From positions 1 through 26,564 of the forward strand of contig CAVDRM010000032.1 of NCBI GenBank assembly GCA_963611355.1: DNA of 26,564 nt. The letters are read 5' to 3'. The position numbers and the translations under genes are program-made. Of the stretch, positions 14,839-22,530 are shown piece by piece; position 1 is the first letter of the stretch, and every line of letters starts with the position of its first letter. The notes beneath the pieces are model-generated. The model made no database searches. It saw nothing but the letters and a program-made list of their open reading frames with translations, and was not told where the DNA came from. The DNA is from CAVDRM01 sp963611355. Its GTDB lineage: Bacteria; Bacillota; Clostridia; Christensenellales; Aristaeellaceae.

Positions 14839-17677
14839 CAGGCAGCACCAAATAGCGGGTCATCACAAAACCCTGTTCCTTGCCGTTGATTTTCACCTCG
14901 CACCAGTCCTTGCCGAAGGCCAGCAGCCGCACTTCGTCGTCCTCCCTGATTTTGAGAAGCACATTGCTTTCCTTGCTGCAGCCCTGCCGCAGATTCAGCT
15001 TGCCGGAGGATGTGCGGAACGAAACGGGCACGGGCGTGTCCAGTGTCCTTAAGGTCGAGTCGCGCCGAGCGTTTGCACTTTTCTCGGCCGCATCATCCTC
15101 GATTTTCTGCTCCTCGATGATGGCTTCGACAACGACAGGCTCTTCATCCGCAAGGGGCGCGGGCGTCTCTTCGGGAATCGCTCCCGTCTGCACGGTGCCT
15201 TCTGCCGCTTCTCTCGGCGCTTCGGACGGCTCAGCGGGTACCTTTGCAGTGCCCGCGGCAGCTTCTTTCGTGCCGGCCTTGCTTTCTTCCGGCAATGCTT
15301 CGTCCGGCGCGGCAGTTTCTTCGGGGATCATTGTCTCCGCTGCTTCCGTGCTTTCGGGGATTTCCGTCTGCTTCGGCTCTTCCGTTATCTCCGGCTCTTC
15401 CGCTGCCGCCGTTGCTTCCGTTATCTCCGGCGCGTTGGCTTCTGCGGCAGCCTCCACAGCAATGGTCCTGTTGTCCAACTCATCATTGCGCATCTGCTCA
15501 TCATCGGATACGGTTTTGGCCTGCGCCTGCGTCTCATCACCGCCCAAAATGGTCAGATACTTCGTCTGCACATAGCCCTGCGTGTCCTCATGTTCAATCA
15601 AACACCAGTTCACGCCCTTTTCCAGCACGGTTACGACCGCCCCGAACGCCAGCTTTTTCAAAACCTTGCTGTTGGACAGCGCACGCTTGCGCAGACTCAG
15701 CGCACTGCCCGTTTTGGTGGTGATTTTTGCCATCAGCGGTCCGTTTGGGTCGATTTCGATTTCCTCTGTCGGGGACGCGGTTACAATAGGTGCCGTCAGC
15801 GTGACATCCGACATGCGGACATAGCCCTTGGTCGTACCCGACTGAACATATATCCAATCGGTCGTCTTTTCAAACACGGTCAAGACGGTGTCTTTGGAAA
15901 GCGTTGCTAAAACCGTGCTTCCGCTCGACGGCTGGCTGTAAAACGCGGCGTTGTCCGTTGCGACATAGGCATACATACCGTCCGTATCTGCCGCGGGGGT
16001 CGGAGTCAGCGTGACGGTGGGCGTCGGGGTGGCCGCGTTCTCTGTTTCCGTAAAGGTCAGAAATTTCGTCATGACATAGCCTGTCGTGCCTTGATAGGTG
16101 ACGCAGCACCATTCCTCGCCCCGCTCTAAAACGGTGATTTCCTCTCCCTTCGGAATCTGCTGGAGGACAGAGCTCAGCGTGGACGCGCCCGCACGCAGAT
16201 TCAGCGGCTCGCTCACCGTCGTCACCGTTGCCTTCAGGATTTCGGAGACGGTCTCTTCTGCCTCTTCCGCCTCCGCAGGTTCTTCCTCGGTCGTCACCTC
16301 ATAGCTGTCCGTGCCGCTCACGACGGCAGAGAGGATGGTGCTGGTCATGGTATAACGCACCAGACGGCAGCCTTCAAAATAGAACGCCAAAATCTGGGCA
16401 TAGGTATAGCCGAGCGTCCCCATATACATTGCTCCGCGCTGGCTCATGCCCGTGCCGTGTCCGTAGCGCCGCGCTTCCACCCGAAAGCCTGTACCGGTCT
16501 TTTCAACGCTCCACAGCTCGTTTGCGGCAGCATTGATGCTCATGCTGAGCGGCGTTTCCAGCTCATCAAAAACAGAAAAGGTCAGAATGCCGCTGCCGGT
16601 CGTGCCGTTCCGCTTATAAGTCACATAAAAGTCGATTTTTGTATACAGTCTGCTCGGCTCTGCATATTTCGGCGTATGCGGAATGATGTTGCTGACGCCT
16701 GTCACTGTTGCGCCCGTGCCGAAGACCGAGACGGCCTTGCTGTTCAGCAGCGTCTCCAGTGTGCTGTTGCTCTGTGTACCGGAGGCGTTCACGGTAAAGG
16801 ACTTGACGCGGGAATCCGGATTGGCCAAATCATACGGGTCGTCCTTCACGCGGATGTAGCTGTACGCAGTCGAGCCCCAGATATTGGAAACGGCCTCAAT
16901 CTGCCCGCCGTTGGAGGCGGTGTACCATGTGCCGCTGAATGTGCCGTTCACCATCGACACGATACCCTTGGTCGCATCCACGGCGGCTTTGCAGTTGGCA
17001 TAGCCGGAGGGTGTTCCCCGATACACCTGGTCGCTTGTCGTATCCACCACATCGTATAGGGAGCTGCTTCTCGTCTGCATGGCGCGTAAGGTATAGGTAC
17101 GCGCCGTCACCGCCTGTGCCTTCAGCGCCTCTATCGGCGCACCGTTTCCCATTTCATAGGGCAGAACGCCGTAAAGATAATCCTCGATGTATACATACAC
17201 AATCGTATACAGCTTATAGCCCGTGCCGCTGCTTTTGACGATGAAGGACACATCGCCCGGATAGAGGTTGCCCGGTGCTTTGGCCTGGGCTATCTTCACG
17301 CCGTTCGTTCCGTTCGTCTGATGTCGGCGCAGCCTGAAGCTACTGCCCATGTTCGTGCCGACGCCGTTTTTCACGAGCGTGAGCTTGCCGGTGGTGCTGT
17401 CAAAATAAATCGTCACGCTGCTGCCGCTCGTCAGCGCTTGAGCGGACAGGCCGTTCACCGTGTAGCTTCCCTGCACCGTGACGGTCAACGCAGACGGGTT
17501 ATTCAGGGAGGATAAATAAATGCGCACCATGCCGCTCTGCGTTCCGTTTGCCTCAACCAAAGCGGCGGAAACCGGCGATGCACCCGCCGCCTGCCCGTAT
17601 GCCGGCCATAAAAGGGAGATAAGCAGCAGGGTGGCCGTCAGCCTTCGCAGTTTTTTATTTTGAAAGGAGTTTTTCAT
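14822..17677 (-). CDS. SpoIID/LytB-domain protein with four bacterial SH3 domains
   Basis: The 951-aa secreted protein has a signal peptide (LTATLLLISLLWPAYGQAAG). Its SpoIID/LytB domain (about 45-450) contains YGVLPYEMG with the presumed catalytic Glu175, EALKAQAVTARTYTL and the closing GHGTGMSQRGA. SpoIID is a lytic transglycosylase that trims glycan strands denuded of stem peptides, best known in forespore engulfment. Four SH3b domains follow (about 480-545, 570-640, 655-722 and 880-948), each with the pattern LNLRxGxS...VLxxI...V..GY/FV. Between the third and fourth is a ~150-residue Glu/Ala/Thr/Pro linker likely to be disordered. The ATG is preceded by GGAGG 4 bases away. It is the first gene of the operon with TrmN6, CHAP and topB. 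The long SH3 tail differs from canonical SpoIID, so a general cell-wall role is also possible. Confidence 0.88.
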   Translation of the reverse strand: MKNSFQNKKLRRLTATLLLISLLWPAYGQAAGASPVSAALVEANGTQSGMVRIYLSSLNNPSALTVTVQGSYTVNGLSAQALTSGSSVTIYFDSTTGKLTLVKNGVGTNMGSSFRLRRHQTNGTNGVKIAQAKAPGNLYPGDVSFIVKSSGTGYKLYTIVYVYIEDYLYGVLPYEMGNGAPIEALKAQAVTARTYTLRAMQTRSSSLYDVVDTTSDQVYRGTPSGYANCKAAVDATKGIVSMVNGTFSGTWYTASNGGQIEAVSNIWGSTAYSYIRVKDDPYDLANPDSRVKSFTVNASGTQSNSTLETLLNSKAVSVFGTGATVTGVSNIIPHTPKYAEPSRLYTKIDFYVTYKRNGTTGSGILTFSVFDELETPLSMSINAAANELWSVEKTGTGFRVEARRYGHGTGMSQRGAMYMGTLGYTYAQILAFYFEGCRLVRYTMTSTILSAVVSGTDSYEVTTEEEPAEAEEAEETVSEILKATVTTVSEPLNLRAGASTLSSVLQQIPKGEEITVLERGEEWCCVTYQGTTGYVMTKFLTFTETENAATPTPTVTLTPTPAADTDGMYAYVATDNAAFYSQPSSGSTVLATLSKDTVLTVFEKTTDWIYVQSGTTKGYVRMSDVTLTAPIVTASPTEEIEIDPNGPLMAKITTKTGSALSLRKRALSNSKVLKKLAFGAVVTVLEKGVNWCLIEHEDTQGYVQTKYLTILGGDETQAQAKTVSDDEQMRNDELDNRTIAVEAAAEANAPEITEATAAAEEPEITEEPKQTEIPESTEAAETMIPEETAAPDEALPEESKAGTKEAAAGTAKVPAEPSEAPREAAEGTVQTGAIPEETPAPLADEEPVVVEAIIEEQKIEDDAAEKSANARRDSTLRTLDTPVPVSFRTSSGKLNLRQGCSKESNVLLKIREDDEVRLLAFGKDWCEVKINGKEQGFVMTRYLVLPDELEL

Positions 17678-17716
17678 AATTCCTCCAAAATTCTTAATAC
17701 TTTCTTAACCTTTTAT

Positions 17717-17745
17717 AATATACCATACTTCTTGCTGTTTGTCCA
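17717..17745 (-). promoter_or_regulatory. Promoter of the SpoIID-trmN6-CHAP-topB operon
   Basis: On the minus strand TGGACA (17745-17740), 17 bases, then TATATT (17722-17717), about 40 bases before the ATG. A shifted TATTAT is an alternative -10. Confidence 0.6.
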
Positions 17746-17779
17746 CCGGATTTTGCGCCCGATAAAATGTAAAAAATAA

Positions 17780-17860
17780 GAAAACCATATTTATGGCGTA
17801 CTGACACAGGTCGACCCGGATTACCTTATACGCAGACTGAGGAGGGAGACGGATAAATGA
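17780..17860 (+). pseudogene. C-terminal scrap of an unknown mobile-element gene
   Basis: An open frame with no start, ending VDPDYLIRRLRRETDK, stops with a TGA that overlaps the ATG of the DUF1492 gene (ATGA). Such coupling is usual in phage gene clusters, so I infer the tail of a truncated upstream gene. The left edge of the accessory patch would then lie near 17,780. Confidence 0.3.
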
Positions 17861-18273
17861 CCCCGAAGGAATATTTGAATCAGGCGTTTCATCTTGACCA
17901 GCGGATTAATTCCAAACTGGACATGCTGGCAACGCTGAAGGAAATGGCTACAAAGACCACAAGCATCATGCAGGATGATGTGGTCAGCCACACGCGGAAC
18001 GTGCATTCGATGGAAGATGCCATCGCCAAGATGGTAGATATGCAGACGGAGATCAATGCGGATATCGACCATCTGGTAGATAAGAAGCAGGAAATCATGC
18101 ACGCAATCTACGCGGTGGAGAATCCGGAATATCAGACGCTGCTGGAGCTCAGGTACATTTGCTTTCGCAGCTGGGAGGAGCTCGCTGATAAGATGCACTG
18201 CACCGTCAGTAACGTGTTCAAGGTTCACTCCAAGGCCCTCCGCTGTGTGGTCGTTCCGAAATTGGGTAGTTAA
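17857..18273 (+). CDS. DUF1492/ArpU-like phage regulatory protein
   Basis: This is a 138-aa helical protein. Residues about 1-100 form a coiled-coil-like region (QRINSKLDMLATLKEM, then VDKKQEIMHAIYAVENPEYQTLLELRY). The C-terminus is a sigma-region-4-like helix-turn-helix: CFRSWEELADKMHCTVSNVFKVHSKAL. The pattern 'W-E-E-I-A-x-x-M-x-x-S-x-x-x-V-x-x-x-H-x-x-A-L' is typical of DUF1492/RinA/ArpU-type late-gene regulators of Firmicutes phages and integrative elements. GGAGGG lies 10 bases upstream of the ATG. No structural phage genes follow; instead there is a phased repeat array and a broken recombinase, so the gene is probably a remnant of a decayed element. It is itself intact and may still be expressed. 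Confidence 0.75.
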   Translation: MTPKEYLNQAFHLDQRINSKLDMLATLKEMATKTTSIMQDDVVSHTRNVHSMEDAIAKMVDMQTEINADIDHLVDKKQEIMHAIYAVENPEYQTLLELRYICFRSWEELADKMHCTVSNVFKVHSKALRCVVVPKLGS

Positions 18274-18312
18274 TTCCAGTAGATTCCAGTGGATTCCAGT
18301 AGATTCCTGTTG
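18273..18312 (+). repeat. Four 10-bp tandem repeats after the DUF1492 gene
   Basis: ATTCCAGTAG, ATTCCAGTGG, ATTCCAGTAG and ATTCCTGTTG follow each other without gaps. They are spaced at one helical turn and begin at the last base of the DUF1492 stop codon. The last unit falls at the -35 position of TATGAT (18324-18329), which lacks a consensus -35. An activator-dependent promoter served by the neighbouring regulator is a reasonable inference. Confidence 0.65.
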
Positions 18313-18367
18313 GCCCCTTATGATATGATACACTCGACAAGAAAGGATAGAGAACGCCTCGCGGGCG

Positions 18368-19320
18368 ATGAACCTGCGGGGCGTTTCTCTATACGTCGCC
18401 ACCCATCCTGACTGGGAAATCGTGGATGAGATTTCCGAAAAGGGGGTCTCCGGATACAAGATCAGCACCAACGCCCGCGATGCCATCATCGAAATCAAGA
18501 AGAAGGCCATCAACAGGGAATTCACGTGCTGCTGGTTTTCATGTTTGATCGTCTGGGCAGGCGCGAGGATGAAACGCCCTTTGTGGTACAATGGTTTGTG
18601 CAGCAGGGCATCGAGGTGTGGAGCGCCAGAGAAGGCGAACAGCGCTTTGACAACCACGTGGACAAGCTGCTGAATTACATCCGCTTCTGGCAGGCGTCAG
18701 GGGAAAGCGATAAGACCTCCATCCGCGTCAAGACCAAGCACATCCAGATGGTGGAAGACGGCCAGTGCCGGGGCGGCTACGTACCATACGGTTACAAACT
18801 GGAGCATCAGGGACGCACCAACAAGAAAAAACAGCCCGTGAGGGACTTGATGATTGACGAGGACGAGGACGCCGTGGTACGGGAGATTTTCCACCTGCTC
18901 ACGGACGAGGGCTACGGCACCGTGCGGGTGGCCAATTACCTGAACGATAAGGGCATCAAGACCAAGCGCGGCAAGAGCCTGTGGCGCGGCACTTCCATCC
19001 GGGCGCTGATCGATAATCCCATCTGCATCGGGATTTACCACATGGACGGTGCGCAGTCACAGCCCTTTGATCATCTGAAGATTGTGGATGAAGCCATGTT
19101 CGAACGGTGCCAGCAGACGGTGAAGGGCCGGGCCACCTGTCTGGGGGACAAAATGACCATGCCCGTCAGGACGGACACCCGCAGCCTTTTGTCCGGCATC
19201 ATCTACTGCGCAGACTGCGGCTCCCGCCTGGCCTGCAGCCACAACGTCACCCGGCGAAAGCTGGCGGACGGCACGGAGCGGGTGTACGAGCGGGAATGCT
19301 ACCGCTGTTACCGATTACCG
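18368..19320 (+). pseudogene. Large serine recombinase, truncated and frameshifted
   Basis: Translation first gives THPDWEIVDEISEKGVSGYK and ARDAIIEIKKKAINREF, then after a -1 shift gives VLLVFMFDRLGRREDET, GEQRFDNHVDKLLNYIRFW, the recombinase-domain GGYVPYGYKLEH and the zinc-ribbon CADCGSRLACSH with a matching CYRCYR. Comparing with the usual EFDVLL, one base is missing between TTC (18521-18523) and GTG (18526). The N-terminal ~40-50 codons that should carry the catalytic Ser (Y-x-R-V-S) are absent, and the coiled-coil C-terminal half is replaced by the LytTR promoter region. The gene therefore cannot make an active recombinase. It belongs to the same broad family as the fragments at 1-272 and 24,843-25,253, but the overlap is insufficient to say they are the same element. 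Confidence 0.85.
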
Positions 19321-19343
19321 TTCAAAATCTACCGAATGCCGAT
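19309..19343 (+). promoter_or_regulatory. LytTR-type direct repeats
   Basis: TACCGATTACCGTT (19309-19322) and TACCGAATGCCGAT (19330-19343) match at 11 of 14 positions with a 21-bp period, two helical turns. Paired direct repeats with this spacing just upstream of a -35 are the normal binding site of LytTR-domain regulators, and one is encoded immediately downstream. Confidence 0.65.
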
Positions 19344-19348
19344 TTTTT

Positions 19349-19378
19349 ATGACAAGCGCAATGCTTTGGGTATATGAT
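19349..19378 (+). promoter_or_regulatory. Promoter of the LytTR-DUF3021 operon
   Basis: ATGACA (19349-19354) and TATGAT (19373-19378) are separated by 18 bases; the ATG at 19401 follows GGAGGTGA by 5 bases. The -35 abuts the downstream LytTR repeat, as expected for an activated or autoregulated promoter. Confidence 0.5.
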
Positions 19379-19400
19379 GTAATCGTCGGAGGTGATGAGG

Positions 19401-19841
19401 ATGATTTTCAGGCTGTTCATCGACAGCAAAAAGCCTGAGGAGGTGACCGCAACCGTTCATGAGAGAACCCCACTGATCGACGAGATTGAGCGGCTTGTGC
19501 TGCAGAGCAATGTTTCTGATCAGATTCCCGGCTATGACGAGGACGAGATCATCATGCTGAGCGTCAGCCAGATCGAGTGCTTTGTGACCGAGAATGAGCG
19601 GACGTATGCTCAATACAGTGACAAAAAGCGCTATCTCGTCAAAAGACGGCTGCATGAACTGGAAAAGGAACTTCCCGGCAGCTTTGAGCGGATCAGCAAA
19701 TCCGCGCTGGCAAACTGGAAGGCTATCGTCCGGTTTAAGGTTCAGCTTTCGGGCGCTGTCGATGCTGTTTTCAGAAGCGGCTGCATGGAGTGCATCTCCA
19801 GACGCTGCTTTGCCGAATTGAAAAGGAGGTACGGATTATGA
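19401..19841 (+). CDS. LytTR-domain transcriptional regulator
   Basis: This 146-aa stand-alone regulator has no receiver domain. Residues ~1-45 are a short N-terminal segment (TATVHERTPLIDEIERLV). The LytTR DNA-binding domain fills the rest, with DEDEIIMLSVSQIECFVTENERTYA, then KKRYLVKRRLHELEKELP and FERISKSALANWKAIVRF, the usual 'F-x-R-I-S-(K/R)-S-x-(L/I)-x-N' recognition block. Ribosome site GGAGGTGA (19388-19395) favours the ATG at 19401 over the in-frame GTG/ATG codons inside it. Its stop overlaps the DUF3021 start (ATGA). LytTR plus small membrane protein pairs in Firmicutes (for example HdrRM and BrsRM of Streptococcus mutans) are systems in which the membrane partner holds the regulator inactive. 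Direct repeats upstream indicate autoregulation. Confidence 0.9.
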   Translation: MIFRLFIDSKKPEEVTATVHERTPLIDEIERLVLQSNVSDQIPGYDEDEIIMLSVSQIECFVTENERTYAQYSDKKRYLVKRRLHELEKELPGSFERISKSALANWKAIVRFKVQLSGAVDAVFRSGCMECISRRCFAELKRRYGL

Positions 19842-20254
19842 AAAAGTTCTGGAAGAATTTCTGTCTCAGAGGGATGATGTTTGCCTGGGGCGGCCCAGTC
19901 ATCATGGCCATTGTCTGGCTTTGCCTTCAGGCATCCGGTGTTGTTGCCGAGCTGACGGTCAATCAGGCGGTGCTGGGCATCATGACCACAACGCTGATGG
20001 CCTTTGTCGCGGCTGGCATTTCCGTCGTGTATCAGATGGAAAATCTGCCAAAGCCCATGGCGGGCCTCATTCAGGCGGCAGTCCTGTACATTGACTATCT
20101 GGGCATTTACCTCATCAACGGCTGGGTTCCGACAAATCGCATCGGCATGTTTACGCTGATCTTTATGATTGGCTTTGTCTTCATCTGGTTTGTCATCTAC
20201 ATTCCAACAAAGAGAAAAGTGGCGAAGATGAATAAAATGCTGAACAAAGGCTGA
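19838..20254 (+). CDS. DUF3021 membrane protein, partner of the LytTR regulator
   Basis: The 138-aa protein has four predicted membrane helices (about 12-32 MMFAWGGPVIMAIVWLCL, 42-62, 72-95 and 102-124 FTLIFMIGFVFIWFVIYI) and a basic C-terminal tail (PTKRKVAKMNKMLNKG). This layout and the TxxMAFVAAGISVVYQME block are those of DUF3021 proteins. AAGGAGG (19823-19829) precedes the ATG by 8 bases. The gene overlaps the LytTR gene by 4 bases and is followed directly by a terminator, making a closed two-gene unit. By analogy with other LytTR membrane partners it probably senses an envelope or cell-density signal and sequesters the regulator. That role is inferred, not visible in the sequence. Confidence 0.85.
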   Translation: MKKFWKNFCLRGMMFAWGGPVIMAIVWLCLQASGVVAELTVNQAVLGIMTTTLMAFVAAGISVVYQMENLPKPMAGLIQAAVLYIDYLGIYLINGWVPTNRIGMFTLIFMIGFVFIWFVIYIPTKRKVAKMNKMLNKG

Positions 20255-20271
20255 TGCTTCAGCCGATTGCA

Positions 20272-20305
20272 CCCACAGGGCGACGAGCCTTGTGGGAATT
20301 TTTTT
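20272..20305 (+). terminator. Terminator of the LytTR-DUF3021 operon
   Basis: CCCACAGG (20272-20279) pairs with CCTTGTGGG (20288-20296, one bulge), followed by AATTTTTTT. It lies 18 bases after the DUF3021 stop. Confidence 0.85.
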
Positions 20306-20327
20306 GCTTTCCGACACTTTGGTATGC

Positions 20328-20333
20328 TATAAT
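20328..20333 (+). promoter_or_regulatory. Orphan TATAAT upstream of a noncoding repeat region
   Basis: A perfect TATAAT lies after TTGCTT (20304-20309) with an 18-base gap, but no open frame follows on this strand. It could drive an RNA from the repeat-rich stretch 20,340-20,590. Confidence 0.35.
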
Positions 20334-20341
20334 CCAGCCCT

Positions 20342-20548
20342 TAAGCCACACCGATTCCGGCCCATCGTTCACCTCGAAAAACAAAGTGCCTGTCACATAA
20401 GCCACACCGACAACGTGCACTCAAGTGACAGACACACCGTTAGCATCGATGATGAACACAGGCATTTTTGAACACCCCTGCGAGCGGGGGAGAGAAATCC
20501 ATCGTTCGGAAAACGGATGACCTTCGATGTGACCGGAGTGATGGATTT
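20342..20548. repeat. Noncoding stretch with direct and inverted repeats
   Basis: TAAGCCACACCGA occurs at 20342-20354 and 20398-20410 (56-bp period). GTGCCTGTCAC (20386-20396) and GTGACAGACAC (20425-20435) are an inverted repeat with 10 of 11 matches. CCCC/GGGG hairpins lie near 20475-20490, and AAATCCATC (20495-20503) faces GATGGATTT (20540-20548). The GTGxCTGTCAC palindrome resembles short palindromic repeats common in Firmicutes genomes. No credible gene is present; a MITE-like or REP-like remnant, or an RNA, are both possible. Confidence 0.5.
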
Positions 20549-20593
20549 CGTCAATTTTCGGCTCTCCAAAATGAACATAGCGGTTTCCGGAGA

Positions 20594-20630
20594 AAAGGAA
20601 AAGCCCTCGAAAACGTAGTGTTCTCAAGGG
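20594..20630 (-). terminator. Terminator of tRNA-Val
   Basis: On the minus strand CCCTTGAGAA pairs with TTTTCGAGGG (20630-20604, with two G-U pairs), followed by CTTTTCCTTTT. It starts 5 bases after the tRNA CCA. Confidence 0.85.
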
Positions 20631-20634
20631 TTTA

Positions 20635-20710
20635 TGGTGGTCGCAACAGGACTCGAACCTGTGACCCCATCGATGTGAACGATGTGCTCTACCAACTGAG
20701 CCATGCGACC
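20635..20710 (-). tRNA. tRNA-Val (anticodon CAC)
   Basis: The 76-base gene folds into a full cloverleaf with acceptor GGTCGCA/TGCGACC, D arm GCTC-AGTTGGTA-GAGC, anticodon arm CATCG-TTCACAT-CGATG (anticodon CAC, decoding GTG), T arm ACAGG-TTCGAGT-CCTGT, discriminator A and an encoded CCA. It stands alone between its own promoter and terminator. It is not split or duplicated by the accessory DNA on its 3' side. Confidence 0.97.
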
Positions 20711-20744
20711 GTGCTGCAAGTCATGATGACTGTCAGCAGAAAGC

Positions 20745-20773
20745 ATTATATCGCTTTTTGTTTGATTTGTCAA
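20745..20773 (-). promoter_or_regulatory. Consensus promoter of tRNA-Val
   Basis: On the minus strand TTGACA (20773-20768), exactly 17 bases, TATAAT (20750-20745): a perfect sigma-A promoter. Confidence 0.9.
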
Positions 20774-21488
20774 TGATTATTTTGCGAAATTTATAGGCTG
20801 AAGAGTGTATCATCCATGCGGAGGAAGCGCATCGCCGCTGACGCATTGTTGAACCGCCGGGCAGCCGCTCCCTCCGGCAGCGGGAAAGGGCGGGCTTTGC
20901 CTGTCTCATTGCGGACGGACGCATGGCTTCCTTTCACAGCCGCCGAGGGGCTCCTCTTCCCTCATTCTTGAAGAAACGGATATGCCAAAGAAGTCGGGCT
21001 TCGGCGTGGCGGAAGGCATTTAGTCCCATTCGGCGGCAACGCGCCATGCGCCTTGAATGCGCCTCGCCTGCATCTGCGATAAGGCCCTCGGCGGTCTGTC
21101 TTCGGCAGAAATAAAAATCCGACAAGGTTTCCGTTTCCGCCCTTTTGCGCATCGCTCCCTGCAAAAATCCCGATGTACGGCAGGCAAGCCTTGATTGCTG
21201 TGTTTCGCATCGGACCAAAACGCACGATTTCAGACTGTCGAAACAGTCCGCAGACATTTTTGGGGGGTGCATGAAGGGGCAGCCTCTTCATTTTTTGATC
21301 GTATCGACCGGCAAAGCCGGTCGGACGGGGCTGTGTTTCGGAGCGTCAGCGCAGAAACATCCTTTCCGCAGCCTTGCCATGCCGGATGAAGTGCTGCATC
21401 CTGCCTGGAGCGTGTCAAAAACGCAGCTTTTTGATGCGCAGACGATTGCTCACGCCGTTCCATCGGGGCGGGCTGCCTTCTCTGCCGC
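20774..21488. other. Gene-free region of ~700 bases
   Basis: Several frames stay open here on both strands, but none has a ribosome site, codon pattern or recognisable motif. What can be seen are small hairpins: GACTGTCGAAACAGTC (21233-21248), GACCGGC/GCCGGTC (21306-21322) and TCAAAAA/TTTTTGA (21415-21434, possibly the weak end of the sugar kinase transcript). Decayed coding DNA is possible. Confidence 0.5.
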
Positions 21489-22418
21489 TCACACGCGCTC
21501 GGCTCTGACCGTATCAATCAGGCGCTCAAAGAGCTGCCTTGTGCACAGCTGCGTCCCCTCGCGCATCAGCGAGCCCTGCGCCAGCGCGATGCCCGTGCGC
21601 AGGGTGCGCTCCGTGCTCCAGCCCTCGATGCGGCCGATGCACAGGCCGGCGACCAGCGAATCGCCCGCGCCCTGCATCCCGCGCACCTCCACGGACGCGC
21701 CCGGCGCATACCAGCGCTCCTTCCCGTCCAGCAAAAGCGCGCCCTTGTCGCCCAGCGACAGGCACACGGCGCCCACGCCTTCGTCCAGCACCTTCTGCGC
21801 CTCCTCCAAGGCGATTTCGAGCGTGTCCAGGGTGCGCCCGCACAGGGTCTCCATCTCGAAGCGGTTGGGCTTGATGAGGTCGGGGCCTGCCTTGATGCCC
21901 TCGCGCAGCAGCTCTCCCGCCGCATCCAGCACGGTGAACGCCCCGGCTTCCTTCGCCCTTTGAATCAGGCGGGCGTATATCTCGGCATCCACGCCGGGCG
22001 GGACGCTGCCGCTGAGCACCAGCACGTCCGTGTCGGGCAAAAGCGCGTCAAACCGCTGCAAAATGCGCGTCATCGTGCTTTGGTCGATGGGCGAGCCCGG
22101 CTCGTTGATTTCCGTCATCTCGCCCGTTTCCGCGTCATAGAGCTTCAGATTTTCACGCAGACGGCCGTAGGCGGGCACCAAAACGCTGGGAATGCCCAGC
22201 TGCAGCAGCCCGTCGGACAAAAGCGTGCCGCCGTCCATATAGTCAAGGCACAGTACGCGGGTGGCATAGCCTAATGCGTGGGCGACGATGCTGACATTGA
22301 TGCCCTTTCCGCCCAAGTCCGTTCGGGAGCGGCTGACAAGGTTATAGCCGCCCACCTTCAGATTGGATACATGCACGCTGCGGTCAATGCAGGGATTCAG
22401 AGTGACTGTTGTAATCAT
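21489..22418 (-). CDS. 1-phosphofructokinase-type PfkB sugar-phosphate kinase
   Basis: This is a PfkB-family kinase of 309 aa, the normal size for 1-phosphofructokinase/tagatose-6-phosphate kinase. The opening MITTVTLNPCIDRSV is the FruK/LacC-type start. GGKGINVS (36-43) is the PfkB N-terminal signature and substrate loop. VLSGSVPPGV (134-143) is a second substrate contact. QGAGDSLVAG (249-258) is the C-terminal PfkB motif, with Asp253 as catalytic base and the glycine anion hole. It would phosphorylate fructose 1-phosphate (or tagatose 6-phosphate) at the other end using ATP; the exact substrate cannot be fixed because no transporter or fru regulator is adjacent. The ATG at 22416-22418 follows AAGGAGA by 5 bases. 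The open frame runs further upstream but without support. It is monocistronic and divergent from the replication module. Confidence 0.88.
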   Translation of the reverse strand: MITTVTLNPCIDRSVHVSNLKVGGYNLVSRSRTDLGGKGINVSIVAHALGYATRVLCLDYMDGGTLLSDGLLQLGIPSVLVPAYGRLRENLKLYDAETGEMTEINEPGSPIDQSTMTRILQRFDALLPDTDVLVLSGSVPPGVDAEIYARLIQRAKEAGAFTVLDAAGELLREGIKAGPDLIKPNRFEMETLCGRTLDTLEIALEEAQKVLDEGVGAVCLSLGDKGALLLDGKERWYAPGASVEVRGMQGAGDSLVAGLCIGRIEGWSTERTLRTGIALAQGSLMREGTQLCTRQLFERLIDTVRAERV

Positions 22419-22491
22419 GGCGTCTCCTTCATGCACGTCAAACATGTATATCAAAAAGCACGGACACTTTTTACTCCGTTTTTTCCTCTCT

Positions 22492-22520
22492 ATTGTACGC
22501 GCTTGCGGCGGTTTCGTCAA
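22492..22520 (-). promoter_or_regulatory. Promoter of the PfkB-family kinase
   Basis: On the minus strand TTGACG (22520-22515), 17 bases, TACAAT (22497-22492). The leader to the ATG is ~70 bases. Confidence 0.75.
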
Positions 22521-22530
22521 GTGCGCAGTT

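Noticed and set aside
20934..21291. Overlapping ~110-codon frames on the minus strand in the gene-free region
   Set aside because: No ribosome site, skewed Arg/Pro composition and no motif; typical chance frames of GC-rich noncoding DNA.
21526..21963. Arg/Ala/Pro-rich frames overlapping the PfkB kinase
   Set aside because: They are shadows of the kinase gene, which has all PfkB motifs in its own frame.
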